A stretch of 64,000 nt of DNA, taken from Rhodococcus sp. RD6.2. GTDB taxonomy: Bacteria > Actinomycetota > Actinomycetes > Mycobacteriales > Mycobacteriaceae. This document shows positions 43,071 to 52,050 of the stretch, in pieces. The DNA lies in assembly GCF_001040705.1 (NCBI RefSeq), contig NZ_CVQP01000005.1, forward strand, positions 110,675 through 174,674. The letters run 5' to 3'. Within the stretch, counting starts at the first letter, position 1. Each line of letters starts with the position of its first letter. A program made the position numbers and the translations under genes. Below the pieces are notes generated by a model, which saw nothing but the letters and a program-made list of their open reading frames with translations, searched no databases and had not been told where the DNA came from.

Positions 43071-43649
43071 ATGACGACCGCCGAAGCACCCGAATCGGGC
43101 ACCAAAGCCCGAACCCGACGGGCCATCCTCGACGCCGCCGTCGAGATCCTCAGTCAGAACCATGCCGCCCCTCTGAGTGAGATCGCCACCGCCGCCGATG
43201 TCGGACGGAGCACCCTGCACCGCTACTACCCGGAGCGAAGCGACCTCGTCGCCGCGCTCGGCGACCACGCCCTCGACAAGCTCGACGCCGCCCTGGTGCG
43301 CGCGCGCCCCACCGAGGGACCGGCCGACGCGGCGCTGCGGCGCATGAGCCACGAATGCTTCGAGATCGGCCCGACCTTGGCCCTCGTGTACGGCGACCCT
43401 CAGGTCCTGTCCAACACGGCGTTCTGGATTCGCCTCGACAGCACTGACGCGCCGCTGATCGAACTGCTGGAACGAGGATTCGCCGAGAACACCTTCACCA
43501 GCAACCTCCAGGTCCGATGGATCAGGCGAATGTTGTGGTGGAGTCTGCTCACCGGGTGGGAAGCGTTCAACCACGAGCAGTACTCCCGAACCGAAGCGCT
43601 CGAGGCGATCGACGAGACCGTCGCCCGGCTCACCGGTACCCGGACGTAG
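43071..43649 (+). CDS. TetR/AcrR-family regulator
   Basis: 192 residues; HTH PLSEIATAADVGRSTLHRYYPERSDLVAAL, then an all-helical ligand domain. TAATAT lies six bases before the ATG with no ribosome site (leaderless). Divergent from the ABC exporter, the classic layout for a drug-responsive repressor. Confidence 0.88.
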   Translation: MTTAEAPESGTKARTRRAILDAAVEILSQNHAAPLSEIATAADVGRSTLHRYYPERSDLVAALGDHALDKLDAALVRARPTEGPADAALRRMSHECFEIGPTLALVYGDPQVLSNTAFWIRLDSTDAPLIELLERGFAENTFTSNLQVRWIRRMLWWSLLTGWEAFNHEQYSRTEALEAIDETVARLTGTRT

Positions 43650-43715
43650 CGACCGGACGCCACGGGGGTGTGCCGAGCTGGGTCGGCATCGCCTTGATCA
43701 CCTCGGCGACAGGCG

Positions 43716-44303
43716 TCAGACGACGCCGGCCCGCCGGGCGGCGCTGCGGACCTGGAAGGCACCGACGATGAACAGCACCCCGAAGGCGATCGCGAAGATC
43801 CCGACCAGCCACATCAGCCCGATGATTCCCGAGCCGGGCCAGATCACCAGGATCAGGCCGAAGATCAGCGCGAGGGCGCCTGCGACCATGGACCCGATCC
43901 ACTGCCCACCGTTCGCCATCACCTGGAACGAGCCGATGATCTCGAGGATGCCGACGAGGATCGCCCAGAAGCCCATCAGGTAGGCGAAGGCGAGAGCGGT
44001 CAGGTCCGGCCACACGAACAGCACGACGCCGGCGACCACGGATACCAGCGCACCCGCCAACCACCACACCCAGCTCATCACGACCTTGCGGGCCTGGATC
44101 GCGCGGACGGCGGACACGATGCCGTCGATGATCCAGAAGATGCCGACGACGACGATGAGCGCCTTGACGGTGACGTCCGGCCACACCAGCGCCACGATTC
44201 CGAAGATCACCGCGATGATGCCGCGGAGCAGGAGCAGCCACCACACGTCCTTGGCGATCCGCAGAATCGCCTCGTTCGTTCCGACGATCGGACTTTCAGT
44301 CAT
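43716..44303 (-). CDS. HdeD-family (DUF308) membrane protein
   Basis: 195 residues, six helices in three similar pairs, each with a WP turn (ALVWPDVTVKALI, LFVWPDLTALAFAY, LVIWPGSGIIGLMW). HdeD is linked to acid resistance in E. coli; in actinobacteria the role is unknown. A 91-bp gap before the PrimPol gene holds no recognisable feature. Confidence 0.88.
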   Translation of the reverse strand: MTESPIVGTNEAILRIAKDVWWLLLLRGIIAVIFGIVALVWPDVTVKALIVVVGIFWIIDGIVSAVRAIQARKVVMSWVWWLAGALVSVVAGVVLFVWPDLTALAFAYLMGFWAILVGILEIIGSFQVMANGGQWIGSMVAGALALIFGLILVIWPGSGIIGLMWLVGIFAIAFGVLFIVGAFQVRSAARRAGVV

Positions 44304-44394
44304 CGCAGCCTCCGCGCCAGGGGGTGCGCGTCCACCAGCACCCGCTCGTTCGCGAGCCTACTGGCGGGTCGGCCGGAATGCGCGCAGAAAACGC

Positions 44395-45435
44395 CTACTT
44401 CCGGTCACGATCCCGGCTGGGCTGCACCCGTTTCGGCTCGCCCGGCATCTTCGGGAACTGCGGCGGGTACGGGAGATCCCGGAGTCCGTCGGCGAAGTCC
44501 CGCTCTGCCATCTCGAGCAGCCCGTCGAGGGAGTGCGCGACAGCATCGATGTCCGCAGCCGGGTCACCCCGCCGCGCCAGCAGGTCAGGGACCGTCGCGA
44601 TGGTGAAGTCATCGGGCTCGGCGTCGACGAGTTCGGCCCACGTGACCGGGGTGGACACGGTGGCGCGTGGCGTTCGGCGCGCCGAGTACGCAGACGCGAC
44701 CGTCTTGTCCCGGGCAGTCTGGTTGTAGTCGACGAAGATTCGCGCGCCCCGCTCCTCCTTCCACCACGCGGTGGTGACCCGGTCGGGGGCGCGCCGCTCG
44801 ACTTCCCGAGCGAGTGCGATCGCCGCGTGCCGGACATCGATGAAATCCCAGAGCGGTTCGATCCGGACGTACACGTGCACACCCCGCCCTCCGGAGGTCT
44901 TCGGGTACCCGATCAGTCCGTGCTCGTCGAGGACGGGTGCGAGCAGGTCGAGTGCGACGGCCCGGGCCTCCGCGAATCCGGTGCCGGGCTGCGGGTCGAG
45001 GTCGATTCGCAGTTCATCGGGCCGATCCACGTCCGCACACCGCACCGTCCACGGATGGAACGTCACGTTGCCCATCTGCGCCGCCCACACGATGTCGGCG
45101 GGTTGGCGAACCAACAGGGCGTCCGCGGTGCGACCGTTCGGGTTGGTGACGGTACAGGTCTCGATGTACTCGGGATGCTTCGCGGGAATCCGCTTCTGGT
45201 ACACCTCTTCTCCGTCGATCCCGTCCGGGAAGCGCTGCAGGTGCGTCGGCCGCTGTCCGAGCGCCGTCATGATCCCGCCCTCGCGGAACAACGCGACGGT
45301 CCGGTAGTACTCGGCGAGGTGACGCTTCGTACCGCCGTCAGCTCCCAGTTCCGGGAACATCACCTTGTCGGGGCTCGACAGCCGCACGGCGATGCCGTCG
45401 ACATCCAGTTCGATCGCGGGCGTCCTGGCCGCCAT
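44395..45435 (-). CDS. LigD-type primase-polymerase (Prim-PolC)
   Basis: 346 residues, stand-alone PolDom. Catalytic Asp pair in LRIDLDPQPG, YPKTSGGRGVHVYVRIEP, and FVDYNQTARDKTVASAYSARR..PVTWAEL, all diagnostic. In mycobacteria the homologous Prim-PolC next to LigC fills short gaps in base-excision repair with ribonucleotides or dNTPs. The ATG shares its A with the ligase stop (TGATG), so the two are co-translated. Confidence 0.9.
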   Translation of the reverse strand: MAARTPAIELDVDGIAVRLSSPDKVMFPELGADGGTKRHLAEYYRTVALFREGGIMTALGQRPTHLQRFPDGIDGEEVYQKRIPAKHPEYIETCTVTNPNGRTADALLVRQPADIVWAAQMGNVTFHPWTVRCADVDRPDELRIDLDPQPGTGFAEARAVALDLLAPVLDEHGLIGYPKTSGGRGVHVYVRIEPLWDFIDVRHAAIALAREVERRAPDRVTTAWWKEERGARIFVDYNQTARDKTVASAYSARRTPRATVSTPVTWAELVDAEPDDFTIATVPDLLARRGDPAADIDAVAHSLDGLLEMAERDFADGLRDLPYPPQFPKMPGEPKRVQPSRDRDRK

Positions 45436-46499
45436 CACTTGCCTCCCGCGAGGACGTCGGCGAGGTCGTAGCGCACCGGCACCTCCAGTTGTTCGTACGT
45501 GCAGCTGCGGGGTTCTCGGTCCGGTCGCCAGCGCAGGAATCGAGCGGCGTGCCGCAGGCGATCGCCCTCCATCTGGTCGTACGCCACCTCGACCACGAGT
45601 TCCGGGTTGAGCGGCACCCACTGCCGGTCCTTCCCCGCGGACCACCGACTGGCCTCGCCGTCGTGGACGACGTCCTCCCCGACCCGCAGTGGGTCGAGAA
45701 TCTCCTGCAGTTCGACGCGCCTCACCGCGGTGAACGCCGACGCCCCACCGATGAAGTGCATGTCGTCGCCGTCGTACAGACCCAGCAGCATCGACCCGAT
45801 CCCGGGCTGGCTCTTGTGGGGCCGGTACCCGATCACCACGCAGTCCGCGGTCCGCGAGTGCTTGACCTTCACCATCTCACGCTTGTTCGGGACATAGTGA
45901 CCGGCAAGCTTTTTCGCGATCACCCCGTCGAGTCCGGCACCCTCGAAGGTGTGGAACCACTCGGCCGCGACAGCGGCGTCGGTCGTGGCCGTGGTGACAT
46001 GGCAGTACCGGCTGCCGTCGGCTGATCCCGCACCGCCGAACGCATCGAGCAATGCCGCGCGGCGGTCCACGAACGGCAGACCTGTCAGGTCGTCGTCGCC
46101 GAGGGCGAGCAGATCGAATCCGATGAACTGGGAAGGCGTCTGCTCGGCGAGCAGCGCGATCCGGCTCGCCGCCGGATGAATACGTTCGGACAGTGCTTCC
46201 CAGTCCAGCCGTGTCCGGCCACCGACTTCCCGCGGTACGACGAGTTCGCCGTCGACCACACACCGCACGGGCAGTTCCTCTCGGATCGCGTCGAGCATCT
46301 CCGGGAAGTACCGGCCGAGGTCCTTGCCGGACCGCGACCCGAGGACCACGTCGTCGCCGTCACGAAACACGATGGCGCGGAAACCGTCCCATTTCGGCTC
46401 GTAGGACCACACGGGGTCCCCGCCTGGAGGCTGTTCGGGCACGCTGGGAGCGGATTTCGCGAGCATGGGCTGCAGGGGCGGGCTCAGGGGGAGGTCCAC
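45435..46499 (-). CDS. ligC: ATP-dependent DNA ligase (LigC-like)
   Basis: 354 residues: adenylation motif I EPKWDGFRAI with catalytic Lys, SRSGKDLGRYFPE, VVDGELVV, LDGVIAKKL and VKVKHSRTADCVVIGYR, then an OB-fold domain. GTG 46499 has GGATGGGGGA before it. Together with the downstream Prim-PolC it forms the two-gene repair unit known from mycobacteria; no Ku gene lies in the window. Confidence 0.9.
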   Translation of the reverse strand: MDLPLSPPLQPMLAKSAPSVPEQPPGGDPVWSYEPKWDGFRAIVFRDGDDVVLGSRSGKDLGRYFPEMLDAIREELPVRCVVDGELVVPREVGGRTRLDWEALSERIHPAASRIALLAEQTPSQFIGFDLLALGDDDLTGLPFVDRRAALLDAFGGAGSADGSRYCHVTTATTDAAVAAEWFHTFEGAGLDGVIAKKLAGHYVPNKREMVKVKHSRTADCVVIGYRPHKSQPGIGSMLLGLYDGDDMHFIGGASAFTAVRRVELQEILDPLRVGEDVVHDGEASRWSAGKDRQWVPLNPELVVEVAYDQMEGDRLRHAARFLRWRPDREPRSCTYEQLEVPVRYDLADVLAGGK

Positions 46500-46546
46500 T
46501 CCCCCATCCTGACCCAGCGGGGACGGGTTGGCGAGGGGACGCGCGG

Positions 46547-46759
46547 TCAGTCCGCATCCAGGCGGAAGCCCAACTTGATCGTCACCTGCACGTGCGCGAC
46601 CTTCCCGTCGACGATGTGCCCGCGGGTTCCGACCACCTCGAACCACTCCAGGTTGCGGACCGTGTCGCTCGCGCGTGCGACGGCTTGGGAGATGGCGTCG
46701 TCGATGCCTTTCGTCGACGACCCGACGACCTCGGTGACGGAGTACACGTGATCGCTCAT
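46547..46759 (-). CDS. Dodecin
   Basis: 70 residues: VYSVTEVVGSSTKGIDDAISQAVARASDTVRNLEWFEVVGTRGHI and VQVTIKLGFRLD match dodecins, small flavin- or CoA-binding dodecamers that buffer cofactors. The flavin-stacking Trp (LEWFEV) is present. Confidence 0.93.
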   Translation of the reverse strand: MSDHVYSVTEVVGSSTKGIDDAISQAVARASDTVRNLEWFEVVGTRGHIVDGKVAHVQVTIKLGFRLDAD

Positions 46760-46884
46760 GGGTCTTCCTCACTCTTCGGTGATGCCAGACCCGTCCAGCG
46801 TAGGCGCAGCCACTTGTCGATCGGCCGGTAACTGTGGTCAAGTTTCGGCCGACGTTTCCGTTTAACCGACATAGGGGGACACCC

Positions 46885-46977
46885 ATGGAGAAGCTCAAGA
46901 ACTACGGACTGCTGGTCAAGTACCTGGTCAGCACCCAGTGGAAGAAGATCACCGGCAAGGGCCAGCAGCAGGGCTGA
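46885..46977 (+). CDS. 30-residue basic peptide
   Basis: MEKLKNYGLLVKYLVSTQWKK followed by ITGKGQQQG. ATAGGGGGACACCC gives a ribosome site, and a 10-bp hairpin follows the stop. The first 20 residues form an amphipathic, positively charged helix. I know no family; it may be a membrane-active microprotein or a toxin-like peptide. Low Ala/Gly and high Lys use differ from neighbouring genes. Confidence 0.55.
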   Translation: MEKLKNYGLLVKYLVSTQWKKITGKGQQQG

Positions 46978-46993
46978 CGCGCCGGCGGCGCCG

Positions 46994-47033
46994 GTGAGTC
47001 CTTTCGGCCCGGCTACGGACCAGAAGGACTCAC
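46994..47033. terminator. Hairpin between the 30-residue gene and corA
   Basis: GTGAGTCCTT (46994-47003) pairs perfectly with AAGGACTCAC (47024-47033) across 20 nt. Lies between convergent genes. Confidence 0.75.
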
Positions 47034-47038
47034 GGGCG

Positions 47039-48193
47039 CTAGAGCCAGCCGCGGCGTTTGAAGATGGTGTACAGCCCGGCGCAGATCAGCGCCATCAGAC
47101 CGAGGGCGAACGGATAGCCACCCGCCCAGTGCAGTTCCGGCATGTTGTCGAAGTTCATGCCGTACACGGTGCCGATGAGGGTGGGCGCGAACAGGATCGC
47201 GGCCCACGCCGACACCTTCTTGATCTCCTCGTTCTGCGCGTAACTCGCCTGGGTCAGCGCCGACATCTCCTCGTTCTGTGTCTGCGAGACCAGGGTCGCG
47301 TTCACGGTCAGGATGTTGCCGAGCAGCTGCCGGAACCCGTCGGCCCGCTCGACGACCGTCGTGGCGTGGTCGGTGACGTCGCGGAGGTAGCGCTGCAGCT
47401 CCTCGTCCGTCTTGTACTTCTCGAATCCCGCCGACAGGCCGGACAGCATGCCGAGCAGCGGCTTGGTGGCGCGCTGGAACTCGATGACCTCGCGGGTGAG
47501 TTCGTAGATGCGCCGCGACACCTTCGGGTCACCGCTGAACACTTCGGTCTCGATCTCGTCGATGTCGTTCTGCAGCCCCGCGACGACGGGGGCGTACCCG
47601 TCTACGACGGCGTCGAGGATCGCGTACAGCACTGCCTCCGGACCCAGCCGCAGCAGTTCGGGGTCGTGCTCCATGCGGCTGCGCACAGCGGAGAGGTCGG
47701 GAGACTCGCTGTGCCGCACCGTCAGCACGAACGTCGGACCGCAGAAGACGTGCAGTTCACCGAAGTCGACGCGTTCGGTTTCGTCGACGTAGCGGGCCGC
47801 GCGCAGCACCACGAACAGGGTGTCGCCGTAGCGCTCGAGCTTGGGCCGCTGGTGCGCGACGATGGCGTCCTCGATGGCGAGTTCGTGCAGTCCGAACTGC
47901 TCGGCGGCGGCGAGAAGTTGTTCCTCGGACGGCCGGTACATGCCGATCCATGCCATCGACGCCGCGTCGGGCAGGCTGCGAAGCGCTTCCGCCAGGTTCG
48001 ACGGCGACCCGATCCGCACACCGTCCCGGTAGACGGCGCTGTTGACGACGCTGGCCTCGATCGGAGCGGTTACGGGCCGCGACGTCGGCGGAGTCGGGTG
48101 CGGCGCCATCGAATGTTCGGGAACGAGCGAATCCCGTGTCGGGTCGGCGGCGCGGCGCGGCAGGAGGGGACGGAAGGTACGCATGTCACGCAT
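47039..48193 (-). CDS. corA: CorA-type Mg2+/divalent cation channel
   Basis: 384 residues: cytoplasmic N-terminal domain with AIEDAIVAHQRPKLERYGDTLFVVLRAARY, a long helix, and two C-terminal membrane helices with the GMN selectivity motif (GTVYGMNFDNMPEL) ending KRRGWL. Forms a pentamer that imports Mg2+. The start is uncertain: ATG 48193 is used, with ATG 48184 and GTG 48226 also possible; none has a good ribosome site. No Mg riboswitch is evident upstream. Confidence 0.88.
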   Translation of the reverse strand: MRDMRTFRPLLPRRAADPTRDSLVPEHSMAPHPTPPTSRPVTAPIEASVVNSAVYRDGVRIGSPSNLAEALRSLPDAASMAWIGMYRPSEEQLLAAAEQFGLHELAIEDAIVAHQRPKLERYGDTLFVVLRAARYVDETERVDFGELHVFCGPTFVLTVRHSESPDLSAVRSRMEHDPELLRLGPEAVLYAILDAVVDGYAPVVAGLQNDIDEIETEVFSGDPKVSRRIYELTREVIEFQRATKPLLGMLSGLSAGFEKYKTDEELQRYLRDVTDHATTVVERADGFRQLLGNILTVNATLVSQTQNEEMSALTQASYAQNEEIKKVSAWAAILFAPTLIGTVYGMNFDNMPELHWAGGYPFALGLMALICAGLYTIFKRRGWL

Positions 48194-48349
48194 GGTGATG
48201 ACGGCTTTCGCGGAGGTCGGTAACACGGACGGCCCACAATCGGTGGGCGCATGTGATTGACGCGAAATCGCCGCTGCGCGAGGCGCGGAACTCTACGGTT
48301 CAGCGACGACTTCGGCAGATACTCGGAGGTTGACTCGTCATTGCAAGCC

Positions 48350-48622
48350 TCACCTCCTCGTGTCACGCTCCGCCTGCGACAGTCGCATTCGGCGCTCCTG
48401 AATCCCCGCGTACCCTACCGCGACGCCACACGCGCCACCAATCAGACAAATGACACCGACATTCCCAGTATGCGGGACCTCCACGCCGTCGATCGCAGTG
48501 ACACAGCCCTCGATGGCGGCCCGCGAGTCGCGGGGACTCGCCGAGCACCGCGTCGAACGATCGACATCCACGATCGAACACCGAACGATCGGCCGAGGTG
48601 ACGCCGCCGGAATCTCCGCCAT
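48350..48622 (-). CDS. Possible small membrane protein
   Basis: 90 codons; the C-terminal half has a hydrophobic segment (NVGVICLIGGACGVAVGYAGI) and a charged end (QERRMRLSQAERDTRR), while the N-terminal half is Ser/Arg/Asp-rich and not clearly protein-like. It fills most of the 470-bp gap between corA and the Ig-like gene. Weak ribosome site; may be non-coding. Confidence 0.25.
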   Translation of the reverse strand: MAEIPAASPRPIVRCSIVDVDRSTRCSASPRDSRAAIEGCVTAIDGVEVPHTGNVGVICLIGGACGVAVGYAGIQERRMRLSQAERDTRR

Positions 48623-48662
48623 TCTGGACGCTCGACCTACATATTGCCTCTACGCTGCCGCA

Positions 48663-49829
48663 ATGACTTCCACCATCAACACACAGGGCAGCGTTGCGCG
48701 CACTGCCACTGTCATTGGCGGCGCGGTCGCGGCTCTGTTCCTGGCGCTCTGCGCCGTGCTGGTTCCGGCGACCGCCCAGGCGGATCCCAGCGTGATCCAG
48801 TACTCCGCCGACAACTCCACCTGGGGCGGCATGGAACAGATCCCCGCCCTGTCCGGCGAACTGATCCCGGGTGGCGAATCCACCAGCACGTTCTGGGCGA
48901 AGAACACCACGTCCGACGGCGGACGCCTGCAGGTGTATCTCGGCAACTGGACCGCCTCCGAGAACATGCAGGCGTACGTGCGTGCCGAGATCAACGACGA
49001 GACCGGCGACATCGTCGATCTGGTCAACGACGTCGCGCTGCCCGGCACCGAACTCAAGAGCATCCACCTGAACCCGGGCGAGACCGCGAAGGTCCTGCTC
49101 GTGGTCGGGATGCCCGCCGACGCAGGCAACGAGTCGCAGAACGGTTCCGTCGACCCCGACTTCGCCCTCGACTTCGAGCTCGATCCGGCTGCCGTGTCCA
49201 CCAGCACCACCGTCACCGCAGCCCCGACCGCCGTCGTCGGCACCTCGGTCGAACTGACCGCGACGATCGACCCGTCGGACGCAACCGGCACCGTGCAGTT
49301 CAAGGACGGAGCGACCGACATCGGCGGGCCCGTCGCGGTGACCGCAGGCGTGGCGTCGTACACGCACACCTTCACCGTGGCCGGTGCACACGACATCACC
49401 GCCGTCTACTCCGGCGACACCGGATTTGCCACATCCACCTCGGCTGCACACACGGTGACGGTGTCGGATCCGACGAAGCTGTCCACGAGCATCACCATTT
49501 CCGGCGGCACCGCCGTCAACCGCGGTACCAACATCGAGTTCACCGCCACGGTGATCCCGAACGCCGCGACCGGGCAGGTCCAGTTCACGGCCAACGGCGT
49601 CAACCTCGGCTCCCCCGTGACCCTGGTGAACGGTGTCGCGAAGATCAATCGGTCGTTCGGCGTCGACGGCGAACAGGTCATCATCGCCAAGTACCTCGGC
49701 GACAGCACCTACGCGGCATCGGCCTCCGCTGATCACACCGTGACGGTGTCGAGCGTGGCCCCCGAGCCCGGCGGCAGTGGCTCGGCAAGCTCGTCCGGCT
49801 CGCTGGACACGGGTTCACTCGGCGGCTAG
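48663..49829 (+). CDS. Secreted protein with bacterial Ig-like repeats
   Basis: 388 residues: Sec signal (ARTATVIGGAVAALFLALCAVLVPATAQA), an N-terminal domain of about 150 residues, two Ig-like (Big_3_5) repeats (TVTAAPTAVVGTSVELTATI..GTVQFKDGATDIG and SITISGGTAVNRGTNIEFTATV..GQVQFTANGVNLG) and a Gly/Ser tail. TACGCT lies six bases before the ATG (leaderless). No LPxTG anchor, so it may be free or bound to other surface proteins. A terminator follows. Confidence 0.85.
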   Translation: MTSTINTQGSVARTATVIGGAVAALFLALCAVLVPATAQADPSVIQYSADNSTWGGMEQIPALSGELIPGGESTSTFWAKNTTSDGGRLQVYLGNWTASENMQAYVRAEINDETGDIVDLVNDVALPGTELKSIHLNPGETAKVLLVVGMPADAGNESQNGSVDPDFALDFELDPAAVSTSTTVTAAPTAVVGTSVELTATIDPSDATGTVQFKDGATDIGGPVAVTAGVASYTHTFTVAGAHDITAVYSGDTGFATSTSAAHTVTVSDPTKLSTSITISGGTAVNRGTNIEFTATVIPNAATGQVQFTANGVNLGSPVTLVNGVAKINRSFGVDGEQVIIAKYLGDSTYAASASADHTVTVSSVAPEPGGSGSASSSGSLDTGSLGG

Positions 49830-49853
49830 CAAGCCCAACGTGCCCTGACGTCG

Positions 49854-49886
49854 AAGGCCCCCAGTCCTTTCCGAACTGGGGGCCTT
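49854..49886. terminator. Strong intrinsic terminator
   Basis: AAGGCCCCCAGT / ACTGGGGGCCTT, perfect 12-bp stem with a 9-nt loop, 25 bp after the Ig-like gene stop. Confidence 0.9.
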
Positions 49887-49919
49887 CGTCGATCTACCGG
49901 CGCCGGACGATGGTCAGGC

Positions 49920-50144
49920 TCACTGGCAACCCCCGTCGGGCCCCGGAAGCGTGGCCAGGATGCCGCACACGTGGAGGTGGGACAGCTTCCACTCGTTGTC
50001 GGAGCGCACGAAGAGAATTGGCGCCACCGGGTACGGGGTCATGCCGTCGACGTGGCCCTGTCCACGCGCACGGACACGGTCCGGGCCATCGGGTTCCACG
50101 GTGGTGAACCGGATGTATTGGGGCATCGACAAGAGCACCGGCAC
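49920..50144 (-). pseudogene. Truncated Mtb12-like exported protein fragment
   Basis: 74 codons whose end (YPVAPILFVRSDNEWKLSHLHVCGILATLPG..C) resembles the C-terminal domain of MTB12-like low-molecular-weight antigens. The signal peptide and first half of such proteins (usually about 160 residues) are missing, and no matching frame continues upstream. Confidence 0.45.
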
Positions 50145-50252
50145 CCCTCACGGCATTCCTCACCATGACAGTGTGCACCGCGAAACGACCGATTCGGCTC
50201 CGATCGAAAGTTCACAAGGCGGGTCTGATCGCCGACTCGAGTGCAGGGGCGA

Positions 50253-50951
50253 TCAGTAAGGTCGCCCGCCACCCTCGATCCGGGGAATCACGGTCGTGTC
50301 GGCGTCGTACACCTGGTGCCGGTCCTGGTTTCGCACGCGCGCGAGTGGCGAAGTGGGCGCCTCGTCGACCGGAATCTCCGTGGCGACGGCCGGCGACCCC
50401 TTCCCACGGGAGCGGTCCCGGAACGCGCCGACGAACATGGCGCCGGCGTAGAGGAACAGCCCACCGACAACGACGGTCACCATCACCGCGCGCTGTTTAC
50501 CGGTGATGACGTTGTTGACGTAGCCGAGGTACGGGACGCTGTACCAGACCTTCCCCCGGACCTGTTCCATCACAACGGGATTCTTGTCGCGGGACGGGTT
50601 CGCGTCGCCCTGGGTGACGAAGGTGGTCTCGCCCTTCGAGTTCTGCCGCGACTCGATGATCCGGTGCGTCACCACCTCGGGGTCACCCGACTCCTTCTGG
50701 AAGGTGATCGCGTCTCCCACCCCGAGTGTCGTGGGGTCCTGTGGCTTCACCACGATGAGGGTGCCAGGGGGATAGGTGGGGCGCATCGAGCCGGTGAGCA
50801 CGGTGTACGGCGTCGAGCCCGTCAGCCTGGGTATGACGATCGTCAACGCCAGGATCGCCAGCACCGCCAGGAGGACCAGCCAGGAGACGATGCTCTTGAC
50901 CCATCCCCACACGCCGAGATCCGGGCTTTCGTCCTGCACCGTGTCACTCAT
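50253..50951 (-). CDS. sipW: SipW-type signal peptidase I
   Basis: 232 residues. One N-terminal helix (about 19-40), catalytic Ser55 in YTVLTGSMRPTYPPG and His96 in VVTHRI in place of the usual Lys, so it belongs to the Ser/His ER/SipW type, followed by a C-terminal membrane helix near 155-175 and a cytoplasmic tail. Such enzymes process the special signal peptides of TasA-like proteins; three such substrates lie immediately upstream on the same strand. It follows the nearest one by 16 bp. Confidence 0.9.
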   Translation of the reverse strand: MSDTVQDESPDLGVWGWVKSIVSWLVLLAVLAILALTIVIPRLTGSTPYTVLTGSMRPTYPPGTLIVVKPQDPTTLGVGDAITFQKESGDPEVVTHRIIESRQNSKGETTFVTQGDANPSRDKNPVVMEQVRGKVWYSVPYLGYVNNVITGKQRAVMVTVVVGGLFLYAGAMFVGAFRDRSRGKGSPAVATEIPVDEAPTSPLARVRNQDRHQVYDADTTVIPRIEGGGRPY

Positions 50952-50967
50952 CGGACCCGAACCCCGG

Positions 50968-51507
50968 TTACCGGGACTGCGCCGAGAAGGTGAACGTCGC
51001 GGTGGTGCTCTGGCTGTGCGCTGCGGCCGCGCCGATGGTGCCGCGCAGGCACAGCACCTCGGTGGCGCCGGGCTGCACGGTCCGCTCGGCGAACTGCGCG
51101 CCGATGAGCGGACCGCTGTAGAGCTGTGTGGCTCCGGCCGGACTTCCGGTCGCCGGGCAGGCCGCCTCGTTGGGCACGATCGACGCCGTGAGATCCAGCG
51201 GCACAGCGGGGTTCGACTGCGACCCGTTCAGCAACCGGTACTTCATCAGCACATTTCCCGAGTTGTAGACCTTCACGGGCGCCTGCGCGTAACCGCCCGG
51301 CATCAGGTTCGCGCCGGCGAGCGCGGTGAACGGGTAGGAGTTGAGCCCGTTGCCACCGACGGACAGGTCCAGGACACCGGAGTGGATGGTGCCTGCGTCG
51401 ACAGTCTGGCTCTGCGTCCACAGGGCCCCGGTCTGTTGCGCAGACAGCAATCCCACACCGACAACGGCCGCGCCGCCGATGACCAACCAGCGAGTCTTGT
51501 TCGACAT
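50968..51507 (-). CDS. SipW-dependent-type exported protein A
   Basis: 179 residues: short basic start, MSNKTRWLVIGGAAVVGVGLL signal followed by SAQQTGALWTQSQTVDAGTIHSGVLDLSVGG, the pattern of SipW signal peptides (hydrophobic stretch, then ALW/AFF, then the TIxSGxLDL strand). The mature part is a beta-rich domain with two Cys pairs possible (EAACPATG, TEVLCLRG). TasA/CalY-like fibre or adhesin subunit is inferred. Five bases separate it from the next gene upstream. Confidence 0.8.
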   Translation of the reverse strand: MSNKTRWLVIGGAAVVGVGLLSAQQTGALWTQSQTVDAGTIHSGVLDLSVGGNGLNSYPFTALAGANLMPGGYAQAPVKVYNSGNVLMKYRLLNGSQSNPAVPLDLTASIVPNEAACPATGSPAGATQLYSGPLIGAQFAERTVQPGATEVLCLRGTIGAAAAHSQSTTATFTFSAQSR

Positions 51508-51512
51508 GGTGA

Positions 51513-52040
51513 CTACACCTGCTTCAGGGTGATGGTGAAGTTGGACAGGTCCAGTCGGGCGGTCTGCGCCACGGCACCCGCCGTCGCGGGATCGAACGTG
51601 AACACGACCTTGACGTCGACCGTCTTTCCGTTGTGCGCCGGAGTGACCACGGCGCCACCCGAATTCGACGGCAGGGACACGCCGTTCGTGGTGGCGGTGA
51701 CCGAGGTGGTCATTGCCGCCTTCAGCGCCTGGTCGCCGGTGATCGCACCGCTGTCGGCACCGAGGTTCGCCTTCAGGTTGGTCCCTTTCGCGGTGATGAC
51801 GTAGCTCGCCGTGTAGGTGACCACGTCGCCGGGAACCGCACGGTAGGTGGCGACGTCGATGGCACCGTGCTCGTCGGTCCACGCCGGGCCGCCTGCAGCC
51901 GTCAACGCCAGGCTTCCGGCGCCGACGCTGCCACCGACGCCGCCGGTTCCGGCGTTGAACGCGGCCATCGTGCCCGCCCCGCCCGCGAGCAGCACCGTGG
52001 CGGCACCCGCCGCGATCGCGCCCTTCATCTTCGAGTTCAT
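51513..52040 (-). CDS. Alternate-signal exported protein B (RER_14450-like)
   Basis: 175 residues beginning MNSKMKGAIAAGAATVLLAG..GAGTMAAFNAGTGGVGGSV, the alternate signal described for Rhodococcus SipW-linked proteins. The mature domain is beta-rich (VPGDVVTYTASYVITAKGTNLKANLG, ending LDLSNFTITLKQV). It is clearly paralogous to the protein at 54616-55122. A small hairpin and CGACGAAAGC motif lie in its leader. Confidence 0.82.
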   Translation of the reverse strand: MNSKMKGAIAAGAATVLLAGGAGTMAAFNAGTGGVGGSVGAGSLALTAAGGPAWTDEHGAIDVATYRAVPGDVVTYTASYVITAKGTNLKANLGADSGAITGDQALKAAMTTSVTATTNGVSLPSNSGGAVVTPAHNGKTVDVKVVFTFDPATAGAVAQTARLDLSNFTITLKQV

Positions 52041-52050
52041 CTGCTGGTCA

